From positions 1,875,825-1,939,824 of the forward strand of contig OY992836.1 of assembly GCA_963921425.1 (NCBI GenBank): a stretch of 64,000 bases of DNA. Reading direction: 5' to 3'. Below are positions 33,587 through 45,133 of this stretch, piece by piece; position 1 is the first letter of the stretch, and every line of letters starts with the position of its first letter. The notes under the pieces are model-generated. The model saw nothing but the letters and a program-made list of their open reading frames with translations. It was not told the origin of the DNA and searched no databases. Made by a program: the position numbers and the translations under genes. This stretch comes from Dryas octopetala. Taxonomy: Eukaryota > Streptophyta > Magnoliopsida > Rosales > Rosaceae.

Positions 33587-34914
33587 AGGAGATGGCAATG
33601 TCAGGCTGAAGACAGAAAAACAAGCGCTTATTGGGAGGCAACCCAAGTTTTTGTTTCGAATAATGGAGGAGGAGTCATCGAGGACCAAGGAGGCCGCGCC
33701 TACCCTTGGAGTGTCCACGCTTGCGTACGCAAGTAAACAGTTTCTTTATTTCGCTTCATAAGACAATTGTTTCATTTTGGTGTGTTTTTGTGATTTTGGA
33801 TGTTTGCAATTTCCCGTTTCGCTTAATTTGATCATTCTTGCATTTATTTCATATGCATTGAGGGCAATGTATCATTTAAGTGTGGGGGGAAAGGCAATTG
33901 TCAATTGTTAGTGTTTTTAGGTTAAAACAAGTGTTTAGGGTGTTTTAAGTGTTTTTGAGTGTTTTTAGAGAAAAAAGAAAAAAAATTTCGTTTTTAGTGT
34001 TTTTAGGTGTTTTTAGGTTAGGAAAAAACTTTTTCTTTTGTTTTTAAACTTAGGGTGTCAAAACCCACATCAAAATGCGCGTTTTCATTAGATCTCATTC
34101 ACCTTAGTGATGGATGTGATTCTTTTGAAGTGTGCGACATTGTTTTAAAAACAAAAGGTTTTTGAGTCATTTTGGTTGTTTCAGGTCGTTTTGAGTCCCC
34201 AACTAATTGATTTGAGTGTGCATGATTGTTATGAGCATGTTTTAGTATTGTGTGTATATTTGGTGTTCTTTTCATTCTAATAGTGTTCCATAACATATCT
34301 TGCAATTCTATGTCATTTGGCCTTGTTGATATGAATTTAGGTTGTGATTAGCATTACTAATGATTATATGCATAATAGAGTAGACTTGCATGACCTAAGT
34401 GAGCTTCTGAGCCCTGTTCTTCAATTCTTGAGTGTTGCGCGCCACTCTGATTCTATCATTGTCATATAAGTCGTTGTTTTGATCTCATTATCTTTGATTT
34501 GGTCATTTGCTTGGAATATGCATAATCTTGAATCAATGAGCTAGAACTCTCTTCTTGTGTACACAAAGCATGCCGTATTTGCATAACTCTTGAGAAATGA
34601 ATTTAGGCCCTGTTTGTGTACCCTATAGCCTGAAAGCCTACCCAATACATGTTTTATCCTTAGTTACCCATTTTGAGCCTTTTAAGCCGTTTTCTTTGTT
34701 ACCCCATACCAAACCCTAAGTTTGGGGGTGTACCACCCCTTTCATCCGTTTTACCCTTTTTATGGTGTTGCAAGTTGTTTATATGTTGATTGAGGTGAAA
34801 AAGAAGTGAAAATGCATAGCTTATACAAAAATGTGTTAGAAAAGTATGTATACCGTGCCCAAAGAAAAGGAAAAGAAAAGAAATCAAAGAAAAGAGATGG
34901 GACGGTTTCAAAAG

Positions 34915-34953
<39 letters not shown>

Positions 34954-35623
34954 AAAAAGAGTTCAAAGTAAGCTATGAAGTGCAAAGAAGCAAAGTGTAC
35001 CTCAGAATGTTCTATTAGTGCTTGCAATTCCATGAAATTAGCCCTTTGTGTTTCCTTTTCATTTCAATACCCTATCCTAGCCTAAGCCTTCATTATAACC
35101 CTATTAAAGCCCTAGCTGATCTCAAGAGTGTGTATTATACTTATGTGGAGTCTATTCAAGAAAGGGAGCCTATGGCTATTGATTCTATTTCAAGCAATTG
35201 TATTCCTTTCATGAGATCAGTATTCTTTCTAAAAATGTGCCTTTATTTCATGTACATATGTGAGCTAATTGTTTTTGTTACATATTTCCTCTCACATATA
35301 CTTTTGAGTGCACATATCAACCCAATTCTTGAGTGTTTATCATTGAGAGCATGCCATAGTGAGGATTGGAGTTGAATCTATTATGTATGTATTGATTTAG
35401 TTTTGTTTGTCTAATACTTGGATTTGTGTCAAGGATGGCCTATATGACAATAGAGGAGCGAGGTATGTTATTTGAAATGTTATTAGAATTTGAAGAATAC
35501 CATTTATATATGCCTTGCTTTCTTATGTGATTAATGGTTGTGCGCATGAATTCAGTTGTTGGGATGTTGGAGTCAGTTTTGAGTCTTTTCTTTCCTTTAT
35601 TTGCTCGAGGACTAGCAAAATCT
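33587..35623 (+). other. 3' non-coding region where pol would be expected
   Basis: Two kilobases without a credible ORF. Landmarks are hairpin ttgggaggcaaccca at about 33629-33644; palindrome CTTGCGTACGCAAG at 33720-33733; PPT-like AAGTGTGGGGGGAAAGG at 33878-33894; a second motif AAGTTTGGGGGTG at 34718-34730, inside a GGGGTG-tac-CACCCC hairpin and identical to the real PPT; an A-tract at about 34915-34949. The same landmarks occur in both chains, so the region is ancestral to the family. It may carry packaging or priming signals. Confidence 0.75.
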
Positions 35624-35636
35624 AAGTTTGGGGGTG
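35624..35636 (+). other. Polypurine tract of the complete element
   Basis: AAGTTTGGGGGTG immediately before TGATGAG of the 3' LTR. Confidence 0.85.
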
Positions 35637-38174
35637 TGATGAGTGTACATTTTGCATCACTTTATGATACTAATTCCTTAACCTAGAGTGTTAGAACTCG
35701 CTATTTTGTGTTTCTTGTCTTGTTTTTGTGTTTTCAGGTCAAATGAAGCAGAAATGAGAAAAAGGAGCAAATGGAGCCATTTTGGGACATTTCCTGGTCA
35801 AACCAGGAAAACGAGTGAAATCCTGGTCAAACCAGGAAAAGTGCAGAAATCCTAGTCAAATGAGGATTCCTAGTCACACTAGGAAACATCAAGTCCAGAA
35901 CCATCATTGCGGAGCCAGAAATGTGAAATCCTGATTCGAACAGGAAATCCTGGTTGAACTAGGAAACCTAACCCAACTAGGGAAAGGAGTCCTAGTGACA
36001 CTAGGAGACCCCAGGGGCAATATGGTCATTACGAGAAGTCGAAACGGATAAGGAATCTCTCATTTGCAAGAAATCCTAGTTGCACCAGGAAATGTTTTTC
36101 AAGGTTCCAGAAGCTTCCAGAAGGTGGTGGAAATCCATGGAAATGAATGGAGGGAAGAAATGAATTTGAATTCAAATGGAAATGAGGGGCAAAATGGGAA
36201 GTCAAAAGTGGAGGGCCCATGGGCCCTAGGGATGCCGAACCAAGTGGGCCATGCATGCACATGCATGGGCCCAAACCCTAGCAGCCCAAAAGCCACACGC
36301 AAGGAGGAAGATGGCAGCCCATGCATGCGCATGCATGCCATGCAAACCCTAGCAAGACAAGGGGCCATGCGCAAGCCCAAGGTGACAAGCCCAAGATGGA
36401 AGCCCATGGAGTGAAACCCTAGCCCATCTTGTGCAAGCAGCTGAAGCCCAACATGGAAGCCCAAGACTATCAGCCCATGCGCCAAGGAGGGACCCTAGCT
36501 AGGCTAGGCGTGAGCCACTCAAGCCCAAAGGGACCAGCCCATGCCGCAAGCCCAAGGGTCAGATAACCCTAGCTGAAGCCGCAAGGCACTAGGAAAGGGA
36601 AACCTAGCAGCCGCATGTTTCCTCTTCCTTGCCTCTCAAGGAAGTCTTCTCCTATTTAAACCCCCTCCATTCAGACTTTTAGGCATTCATTCTTTTCACC
36701 CACACTCCAGCCGAAATCACTCTCTCCCTCCTAGCTTTATTTTTCTGTTTTAGGGTTTTAGTTTGAGACTTTTATTTTCTTGTAAGGTGAGCCAATTTCA
36801 GAGAGAGGTTTAGAGAGAGGGTGGCGTGACATTGAGAGGGAAGGATCACCCGCTGCCACAAGCCCAAGCTCACCTTGCCGTGAGCCAATTGCTTGTGCTA
36901 GGTGCCTCCTTCTTCTTCTCTCCTTGCCGCAGCCCCCATTTGTTGCACCTCTGATTTTTGTTTTCCTTTTCATTCTAGTTTCTATTCTTATTGTTGGAGT
37001 ATGTTACTGATTTTATTTAATTAATTTGCTGTTTTATTTAATTGTCTCTTTATTTCTTCTATAGCTTTGGTTCTGAATTTATTTAGCTATTTATGTTTAT
37101 GCAATTTCATTTATGTAATCTAATTTAATTGTGTAGTTATTTCAGTTGCTTTATGTTTCTGATTTTTAATTAGTGCATGCGTTTAATCTTGTGTGTCTTG
37201 CGTTTCTGATTTCATTTAGTTTATGCACTTTAAATTAGTTGTTTAGTTTATGTTTCTAATTTTGTTTAATTTGCATTTCTGATTTCCTTTTGCAATCATG
37301 AATTGGGATTTCATTTATTTGTTGCTGTTTTGCTTCTTTTATTTGTTTTATTTAATTATGTAGGTTAGTTATTCTATCTTGCATGTTAGTCGTAGGTCGA
37401 TTAATGGATTCGTATGCTTTAACAAATCGTTTATCCGTCTCTTGGTCTGTTAGTTTGATGTTTGCACATATTAAATTTCCACTATCTATTAAAACCCCCG
37501 TCACTAGTTGTTTGCATCCTTTGACTGGCCACCTTAGGGTAATTGCATCTAGTTTATCCGTTAGGTTTAGCTGTGAAATAGTCAAAGACACTAAACCACA
37601 AGTAACAAGGGAATAAGGGATTATTCTTGGTAGTGGGGTTGGGCGACCTCTATAAGGAAATAGTCAAAGCTTATATGTTGTGCATGTTTGACGTTCTCAT
37701 AAAACTTAATGACTCCTGCATGGGTAACAGCTGCCCTAGCTTGAACTAGGGAACATGTAGGTTAACTAGCTAAGGAAGGCCCAAGAAGCTCTTAGTTTAT
37801 GCATTAGGAGAACAATGGCGAGAAAGTAACTAGCCAAACCTTTTTAGCTGTCAAACTTTAATATGTTGTGTTCAAATTAACTGTCATTAGCCTTGGATGG
37901 TTATTGCATGCTTATCTGATTTGAAACTGAAAACTTAACATTGCAAGATAGAATAAAGTGTGTGTGCGTGTGGTGATGTGTGTGTGTGTTTCCATCTTTC
38001 AAAATCCCCCATTTAGTTATTCTAGTGATTATTTGCACTGAATTGTTGTATATTAACCATTCCCTGTGGGATCGACCTCGTGCTTGTACGCTTTGCTACT
38101 GATGCGATTCGTGCACTTGCGAGTAAACTTAGAATGAGGTAATTGTTATTTTATTCTAAGAAAACACATCAACA
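35637..38174 (+). mobile_element. 3' LTR of the complete element
   Basis: 2538 bp, the same length as the 5' LTR, with a single substitution seen by eye (t at 37026). Heat-shock element at 36105-36122. It ends ACATCAACA followed by the TSD tggat. Confidence 0.95.
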
Positions 38175-39768
38175 TGGATTTCCTGCATGTACTATATAAT
38201 AAATATTGTATGATAAAGATGCATGTTTTTGATTGGCATATCTGCTTGGTTTTATGATGATGAGAATGATGACTGCTTTGCATATTCTCGTGAGATTGTT
38301 ATTGTGTTTGACTTGAGAGTGAAAGGTCCCTTACGGTAGACCCTGGGTTTCGATCCCCAAAACCTCATGAGGGGTTGTACGGACGGACTGGTCGATTGTC
38401 CTTCTTGGGAGGCCAGTCTAGGCGGTATAACCATGAAATGGCCACTTTCGCTACCCTGTCCCGGTCAAATGACTGCAGGACTTTGTTATGTTTTTGTGAG
38501 AGGGTAGTTAGCCCTAACGGCTGGTCAACAGGTATGATTCCGAACTTGGGCCCGGAAAACTGTATTTTGAAAATTGTATGAGCATGCTACTCGTTTTACA
38601 AAGCTTGACAACTGGTTTGTGTTGTGCATTTGATTTTAAATTATCTCAAACTATTTTTCAAACCTAGCAGGGAGTTCCCTGAGGGGGAGCAATGAACGTA
38701 TGTGATGCTCACCCCTACATTGTTGTTTTTCTCCCTCTCAGGTGCTGCGCGTGTGGACTTTGACGGCCTCGATTAAGGGGGTGGTGGTGCGGTCTCGAGC
38801 TTGTCAACTCCTGTGTTCCTGTTTAGTCAGTATATTTCCTTGGGCAGGTCCTTGGTGTCCTTTTACTATCTTTATATACCCTTGGTCATATCTTGTATAT
38901 ACACTGAGTCCTTGGGTTTTCTACTTTTGAATTATCGAGTCTATATAAACAGTTTCTTTGAAGTTACTCTAAACAATAGTAGCTCCGAGGGTTGGTTTAA
39001 TTATGAATTAATTATTTCTGAATAAACTTTCCGCTGCAAACTCAAGCACTCTGATCCAACCCATTTTTACTAAACCAAAAGGCTAAACCTATTTTGTGGA
39101 TATTTGGGATTATAACACCGGGGGATTGGTTGTTGTAGTCTCAGGTATTCTCAAGATAGGTGCCTCTGTTACGTACCTGGGTTTCGGGGCGTGACATGAG
39201 TCACTTAAGCCCACAAGGCCAAGCTCTTGCCGCAAGCCCATGGTGCCTCTAACCCTAGCTGCTGTCGCAAGTCATCTTCTCCTTGCCTCTAAGGGATTGC
39301 ACCTCTATAAATATATCATATACCTTCAGAACCCTAGACCCTTCCTCCTAGTTTTATTTTTCAGTTTTCATTAGTTTTAATTTTCAGAAAGTTAGAGAGA
39401 GAGAGAGCTGAAATTCAGAGAGAGTTGGAGAGTGAAGGTGGCGTGACAAGTAAGAGAGGAAAGGAACCAGCCCTTGCCGCAAGCCCTAGCTCACCTTGCC
39501 GTGAGTTCCTCCTGCTTGCTAGGTGCTTCCTTCTTCTTCTCTCTTTGCCGCAGCCACCATTATGATGTTTCTCTGATTTTTGTTTTCCTTTTCTTCTAGA
39601 ATTCTGATTTTTATGCTTAGTTTATGCTTCTGATTTTATTTAGTTTGTGTTTCTGAATTTTGCATTAATATGAATTGGGATTTTGTTATTGGTTGCTGTT
39701 TTCTTTTATTTAATTTAATTATGTAGGTTTATTTATTCTATCTTGCATGTTAGTTGTAGGTTGATTAA

Positions 39769-42121
39769 TGATGAGTGTGCATTTTGCATCACTTTATGAT
39801 ACTAATTCCTTAACCTAGAGTGTTAGAACTCGATATTTTGTGTTTCTTGTCTTGTTTTTGTGTTTTCAGGTCAAATGAAGCAGAAATGAGAAAATGAAGC
39901 AAATGGAGCCATTTGGGACATTTCCTGGTCAAACTAGGAAAACGAGTGAAATCCTGGTCAAACTAGGAAAAGTGCAGAAATCCTAGTCAAATGAGGATTC
40001 CTAGTCACACTAGGAAACATCAAGTCCAGAACCATCATTGCGAAGCAAGAAATAAGAAATCCTGATTGAAACAGGAAATCCTGGTTGAACTAGGAAACCA
40101 AACCCAACTAGGGAAAGGAGTCCTAATGACACTAGGAGACCCAGGGGCAATATGGTCATTACGAGAAGTCGAAATGGATAAGGAAATGTTGGTCAAAGTC
40201 AACTCTACAAAGTCAAGGTTCCTGAAGCTTCTAGAAGGTGGTGGACATCCATGGAAATGAATAAAGGGAAGAAATGAAGTTGAATTCAAATGGAAATGAG
40301 GGGCAAAATGGGAAGTCAAAAGTCAAAGGCCCATGGGCCTAAGGGATGCCGAACCCAAGATGGGCCATGCATGCACATGCATGGGCCAAACCTTAGCAGC
40401 CCAAGCCCATGCGTGAGGGGCAAGGTGGCAGCCCATGCTTGCGCATGCATGCCATGCAAACCCTAGCAGCCAAGAAGCCCTATGCACAAGCCCAAGTTGC
40501 AAGCCCAAGGTGGAAGCCCATGAAGTGAAACCCTTGCCCATCTTGTGCAAGCCACTTCAACCCAACACATGTGAGCCCAATGCATCATCAAGGCCCAAGA
40601 CCTGCAGCCCATGCGCAAGGAGGGAGGCCCTAGCTGACTTGCATGCGCCACTTAAGCCCACAAGGCCATGCCTTTGCCGCAAGCCCATAGCTAGAAACCC
40701 TAGCTGTTGCCGCAAGCTACAAGCAGCAGGAAACCCTAGTTGTGCCGCAAGTCCTATCCTTGCCTCTCAAGGATTTAACCTCTATATATATCCCATCAAT
40801 TCAGAACTCTAGGACCCCTGAACTCTTGCCTCTTAGTTTATTTTCTGTTTTAGGTTTTTACTTTCAGATTTTAGTTTTGTTTTTGTGAGGGCTAGCCGAA
40901 AGTTCAGAGAGAGGAAGGAGTTGTGTGGCTACAAGGAAGAGCAACCCTAAGCCGCAAGCCCTAGCTCACCATAGCCGTGAGCCAATTGCTTGTGCAAGGT
41001 GCCTTCTCTTCCTTGTCTTGCCGCAGCCCCTCTTGTTTGTTTCCCTTTAATTTTTCTTCTAGTTTTCATATTTATCGTTGGATTATGCCTCTGAATTTAT
41101 TTAAATTGAGTTTCTGAATTTAATTAGTTTATAGCTTTGGTTTTATTTAATGCATGTTTCAGATTCTAATTAGTTTATGTTTTTCAATCTAGTTTAGTTG
41201 TGTTTCTGATTTCAATTCGTGTAGGCCTTTAATTTCGTTTACTTTGTGTTTCTGATTTATTTGTTAAGAATGAATTGGGATTTTATTATTGTTAGTTGCT
41301 GTTTTGTTTTATTTAATTTAGTTATGTAGTTATTTATTCTATCTTGCATGTTAGTTGTAGGTTGATTAATGGATTTGCATGTTCTAACAAATAGTTTATC
41401 CGTCTCTTGGTCTGTTAGTTTGATGTTTGCATGTATTAAATTTCCACTATCTATTTGAATCCGTCACTAGTTGTTTGCATCCTTTGACTGGCCACCTTAG
41501 GGTAATTCCATCTAGTTTAATGGTTAAGTTTAGTTGTGAAATAGTCAAAGACACTAAACCACAAGTAACAAGGGAATAAGGGATTATTCTTGGTAGTGGG
41601 GTTGGGCGACCTCTATAAGGAAATAGTCAAAGCTTATATGTTGTGCATGTTTGACGTTCTCATAAAACTTAATGACTCCTGCATGGGTAACAGCTGCCTT
41701 AACTTGAACTAGGAACATATAGGTTAACTGGCTAAGGAAGGCCCAAGAAGCTCTTAGTTTATACATTAGGAGAACAATTGCAAGAAAGTAACTAGCCAAA
41801 CCTTTTTAGCAGTCAAACTTTAATATGTTGTGTTCAAATTAACTGTCCTTAGCCTTGGATGGTTATTGCATACTTATCTGATTTGAAACTGAAAACTTAA
41901 CATTGCAAGATAGAATAAAGGGTGTGTGCGTGTGGTGATGTGTGTGTGTGTTTCCATCTTTCAAAACCCCCCCCCCCATTTAGTTGATTTGTTGTGTATT
42001 AACCATTCCCTGTGGGATCGACCTCGTACTTGTATGCTTTGCTACTAATGCGATTCGTGCACTTGCGAATATACTTGGAATGAAATAGTTGTTTATTTTG
42101 TTCTAAGAAAAGACACCAACA
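39769..42121 (+). mobile_element. Family A solo LTR (2353 bp), TSD ATTAA
   Basis: It begins TGATGAGTGTGCATTTTGC and ends GACACCAACA, flanked by attaa at 39764-39768 and 42122-42126. Heat-shock element TTCCTGAAGCTTCTAGAA at 40219-40236; TATATATA at about 40783; a C-run of nine at about 41967. It interrupts the outer solo LTR near its downstream third. Confidence 0.94.
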
Positions 42122-42883
42122 ATTAATGGATTTGCATGTTTTAAAAAATCGTTTATCCGTCTCTTGATCGATTAATTTGATGTTTGCATGTATTAAATTT
42201 CCATTTTCTAGTTGTTTGCATCCTTTGACTGGCCACCTTAGGGTAATTGCATCTAGTTTATTCGTTAGGTTTAGTTGTGAAATAGTCAAAGACACTAAAC
42301 CACAAGTAACAAGGGAATAAGAGATTATTCTTGGTAATGGGGTTGGGCGACCTCTATAAGGAAATAGTCAAAGCTTATATGTTGTGCATGTTTGACGTTC
42401 TCACGGATCTTAATGACTCTTACATGGGTAACAGCTGCCTTAGCTTGAACTAGGGAATATGTAAGTTAACTGATTAAGGAAGGCCCAAGAAGCTCTTAGT
42501 ATATGCCTTAGGAGAACAATTGCGAGAAAGTAACTAGCCAAACCTTTTTAGCAGTCAAACTTTAATACATTGTGTTTAAATTAATTGTCATTAGCCTTGG
42601 ATGGATATTGCATGTTTATCTGATTTAAAACTGAAAACTTAACATTGCAAGATCGAATAAAGGGTGTGTGCGTGTGGTGATGTGTGCGTGCGTTTTCATA
42701 TCTTTAAACCCTCCATTTAGTTATTCTATTGATTATTTGAATTGATTTGTTGTTTATTAACCATTCCCTGTGGGATCGACCTCGTGCTTGTACGCTTTGC
42801 TACTGATGCAATTCGTGCACTTGCGAGTATACTTAGAATGAAATAGATGTTTATTTTGTTTTAAGAAAACATTCAACACTCAC

Positions 42884-42944
42884 AACCAACTTTTGATATC
42901 CAAATATTTTGAAAATCAAAAACGAAAATTTTTAGGATCTCACA
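42884..42944 (-). mobile_element. Truncated Tekay-like LTR, piece 3 (LTR start)
   Basis: On the minus strand it starts TGTGAGATCCTAAAAATTTT, like the TGTGAGACCCGGAAATTTCC start of the LTR at 27134. This gives the right end of the old minus-strand LTR. The next five bases, tttag at 42945-42949, would be its TSD, but the matching left end has been lost. Confidence 0.65.
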
Positions 42945-43549
42945 TTTAGTTTCTAAAGCATGTTGCTTAAGAGCATGGTAATTTAAAAGCACCTTGGTTG
43001 GATTGTTTTAATTGATTGGATTCCTTATCCTTAAAACTTTATGCACCTAGAGTTTACTATGGCATTAATCTTAGGTAGTTAGCTATCACCTTGGTTGGGG
43101 TAGTTGATAACATGAAAGAGGGTGTGTCCTAATTCACCTTGATCGGGGGTTAGGAGGTAATCTAATCTATCCAATTTGGTATAATCACTAATTGCATTGT
43201 TTGTTACATGGGAGGGTTAGTGTGAACCCCTAATAACCCCAATCCTTCATTATCATTGAATTTAATTTGTACTTGAATTTGCTTGCATTTCCATTTGTTA
43301 GTTTCAAATTCTAGTGTTGTTTATCATCAATCAACCAAACAACAACTCAACACTACACATTTGCACATACCATTATGCTTAGTCTTGGCTTTGCATAGTA
43401 CATAATAGGTTATTTGTTAGTTTTATAACCCTAAAATCAACCTAGCTTGTGGTTGAAGTCCCAATCCAATCTCTTGGGTACGACAACCCCTTACTTCCTA
43501 ATCCATACTAAAACTTGACAACCTTGCACTTGAGGTAGGATAATCAACA
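42945..43549 (+). mobile_element. Athila-like LTR remnant (downstream end)
   Basis: AT-rich non-coding sequence ending aggataatcaaca, directly followed by agtttt and a PBS, so it is the 3' end of a 5' LTR. Its upstream part was displaced or lost at the Tekay-like insertion. It is not similar to family A LTRs except for the terminal few bases. Confidence 0.75.
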
Positions 43550-43555
43550 AGTTTT

Positions 43556-43573
43556 TGGCGCCGTTGCTGGGGA
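43556..43573 (+). other. Primer-binding site, tRNA-Asp, of the Athila-like remnant
   Basis: TGGCGCCGTTGCTGGGGA, one mismatch from the tRNA-Asp complement, six bases after the LTR end. Confidence 0.85.
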
Positions 43574-43893
43574 TTGGATTCCTAGGACTTTGATCCTAAG
43601 CTTGGGTTGCCTTTATGGTTAATTTTATTTATTACAAAAGAAAAGATAAAAAAATGTTTCGAATTTTTAGTTTTAAATTTGTTAGAAAACGTAGTGTCTT
43701 TTTTTTTGCATTGTGGCCTTTGTTTGGTAGCTGTTTTGCGAATTTGGTTCGCGGTGCATTCTTCATTTTTTCGTTCTGAATCTAACCATATAAAGAACGT
43801 CAAAATCGGAGCAGTGGTTAGAAAGTGTGTGGTATCTTGCTTTTCTTCTCTTATCCTTGTGACTTATAGTGTTCTTTCTCTCTTGATAGGTGT

Positions 43894-45133
43894 ATGAGTG
43901 GAAACCCAACCACTTCAAGTTCATACATTATTTTGAGAAGTGGGAATGAATTAATAGAGTTTGCAAGGGGTAGATCAAGAGAAAGAGGTACAAGAAAGAC
44001 TAGGGAAAAATCACCTCCAAGGGAAGTAAGGATGTGGGATAGTAATCCACCTCCACCACCATTAGAGGAAGAAAGACCCTTGAGAGATTTAACACTATCT
44101 CTTTTGGCCACTCATCCTAGTTGCATTGTACTTTCACCTTGTGCAAATGCATTTAAGATAATGTCAGGTACATTGCAATTGTTACCTAGCTTTCATGGAA
44201 TGACAAGTAGTGATCCCTACTTGCACACCACCGAATTTTGTGAAGCTTGCTCAACCGTACAACTCAATGGGATTAATGAGGACAATTTGAGGTTAAGGCT
44301 TTTCCCATTCTCATTGAAGGACAAAGCCAAGCAATGGTTATACAAGTTGCCAGCCGCAAGCATCCATACATGGGAAGAAATGCAAAATAGCTTTCTCCGA
44401 AAGTTCTTTCCACCATCAAAGACCAATGCTCTTAGGTAACTCCTAATGCAATTTAGGGAGCAACAAAATGAGCTATTTCATGAAGCATGGGAGAGATTCA
44501 AAGATATGGAAAATGGTTGCCCTAATCATGGTCTCACCAAGTGAATGATTCTCAATTTCTTCTACAATGGATTGACTCAAGAGACAAGGAGAAGAGTAGA
44601 CTATGCATGTGGAGGAAGCATTATGGGCAATACCTAAAGGGAGGCCGTGGAAGTTCTTGACAATTTGAGTGAGACTTCACAACTTTGGGACAATGTCAAT
44701 GATAGGTTTCCAATTAAGGATGTAAACTTGTCTATGAAAGAGCAACAAAGAAGAGGAGTATTTGAGATGGACACCCCTCACATTAATGTGCAACAAAAGT
44801 TGAAGAAGATAGAGGCCACAATGAACAAGAAGCTTGATTCGCTTCTTAGTGCTCAACAAGGAAGTTATAGTCGTGCACCATCATCATCTATGGCAAGCAA
44901 GGAAGTGGAGCATAGTTGTATGGTATGTGAGAGCTTGCAACATGAGACAATGCAATGCCCTTAAGGAGGTTCATTTCCAAAATTTATGGAGCAATGCAAT
45001 CAACTTGGTTTTCAACAAACACCAAGGAATGACCCCATTACCAACACTTACAATCCGGCCAGGGTGGAGAAATAATCCAAACTTTAGATGGAGTGACCAA
45101 CCATAAGCACCTCAAGCACCATCCTATCCTAAG
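43894..45133 (+). pseudogene. gag: Broken gag of an Athila-like element
   Basis: The first 181 codons (43894-44436) contain a Gag domain start with LLPSFHGM, LRLRLFPFSLKDKAKQWLY and FFPPSKTNALR. In the same frame, stops follow at 44437 (TAA), 44542 (TGA), 44635 (TAA) and 44962 (TAA). Gag-like sequence continues between them, including a C-x2-C-x4-H-x4-C zinc knuckle at about 44919-44960. A frameshift near 45055 precedes the PGWRNNPNFRW block, and the last recognisable part (about 45092-45133) abuts satellite. It is more diverged from the 31451 gag than family A copies are from one another, and it keeps the zinc knuckle that I cannot find there. Protease, polymerase and the 3' LTR are missing. 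Confidence 0.85.

Larger units (their letters stand above)
28730..38174 (+). mobile_element. Complete family A element with intact gag-protease, TSD TGGAT
   Basis: 9445 bp: two LTRs of 2538 bp and a 4369-bp internal region, flanked by tggat at 28725-28729 and 38175-38179. PBS, gag-protease ORF and PPT are all in place. Reverse transcriptase, RNase H and integrase are absent, so it is a TR-GAG-like non-autonomous element that can supply only Gag and protease. The only LTR difference I found by eye is c at 30119 versus t at 37026, so it is very young. It is the innermost level of the nest. Confidence 0.95.
27134..39196 (+). mobile_element. Tekay-like solo LTR split by a nested element, TSD TGAGT
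   Basis: It begins TGTGAGACCCGGAAATTTCC and ends TTTCGGGGCGTGACA, flanked by tgagt at 27129-27133 and 39197-39201. Its own sequence is 27134-28729 plus 38180-39196, about 2.6 kb. Start and end resemble LTRs of plant Tekay/Del chromoviruses; I could not confirm the lineage. A promoter-like region has five TTGAC cores (27722-27768), a TATAAATAG at 27787-27795 and a CT-rich leader. There is no PBS or coding region, hence solo LTR. The old minus-strand LTR pieces at 8856, 21249 and 42884 are a related but diverged copy. Confidence 0.8.
21597..42878 (+). mobile_element. Family A solo LTR, heavily interrupted, near-TSD CTTAC/CTCAC
   Basis: One LTR present in five pieces: 21597-22068, 24329-24714, 27092-27133, 39202-39768 and 42127-42878, about 2.2 kb in total. 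It starts TGATGAGTGTGCATTTTGC and ends TTCAACA. Each break is an insertion with its own 5-bp duplication, and the sequence is collinear with intact family A LTRs across every break. The flanks are cttac (21592-21596) and ctcac (42879-42883), a TSD with one mismatch, as expected for the oldest member of the nest. TATA-like sequence lies at about 39306. No PBS follows its end, so it is a solo LTR. Confidence 0.88.

Noticed and set aside
38348-38375. tRNA-like T-arm motif (gtttcgatcccc)
   Set aside because: No acceptor, D or anticodon arms can be folded around it; it lies inside the Tekay-like LTR.
8856-45133. Possible host gene within the island (several small ORFs and TATA boxes)
   Set aside because: All TATA-like sites fall in LTRs, and the only protein-coding similarity is to retrotransposon Gag and protease.
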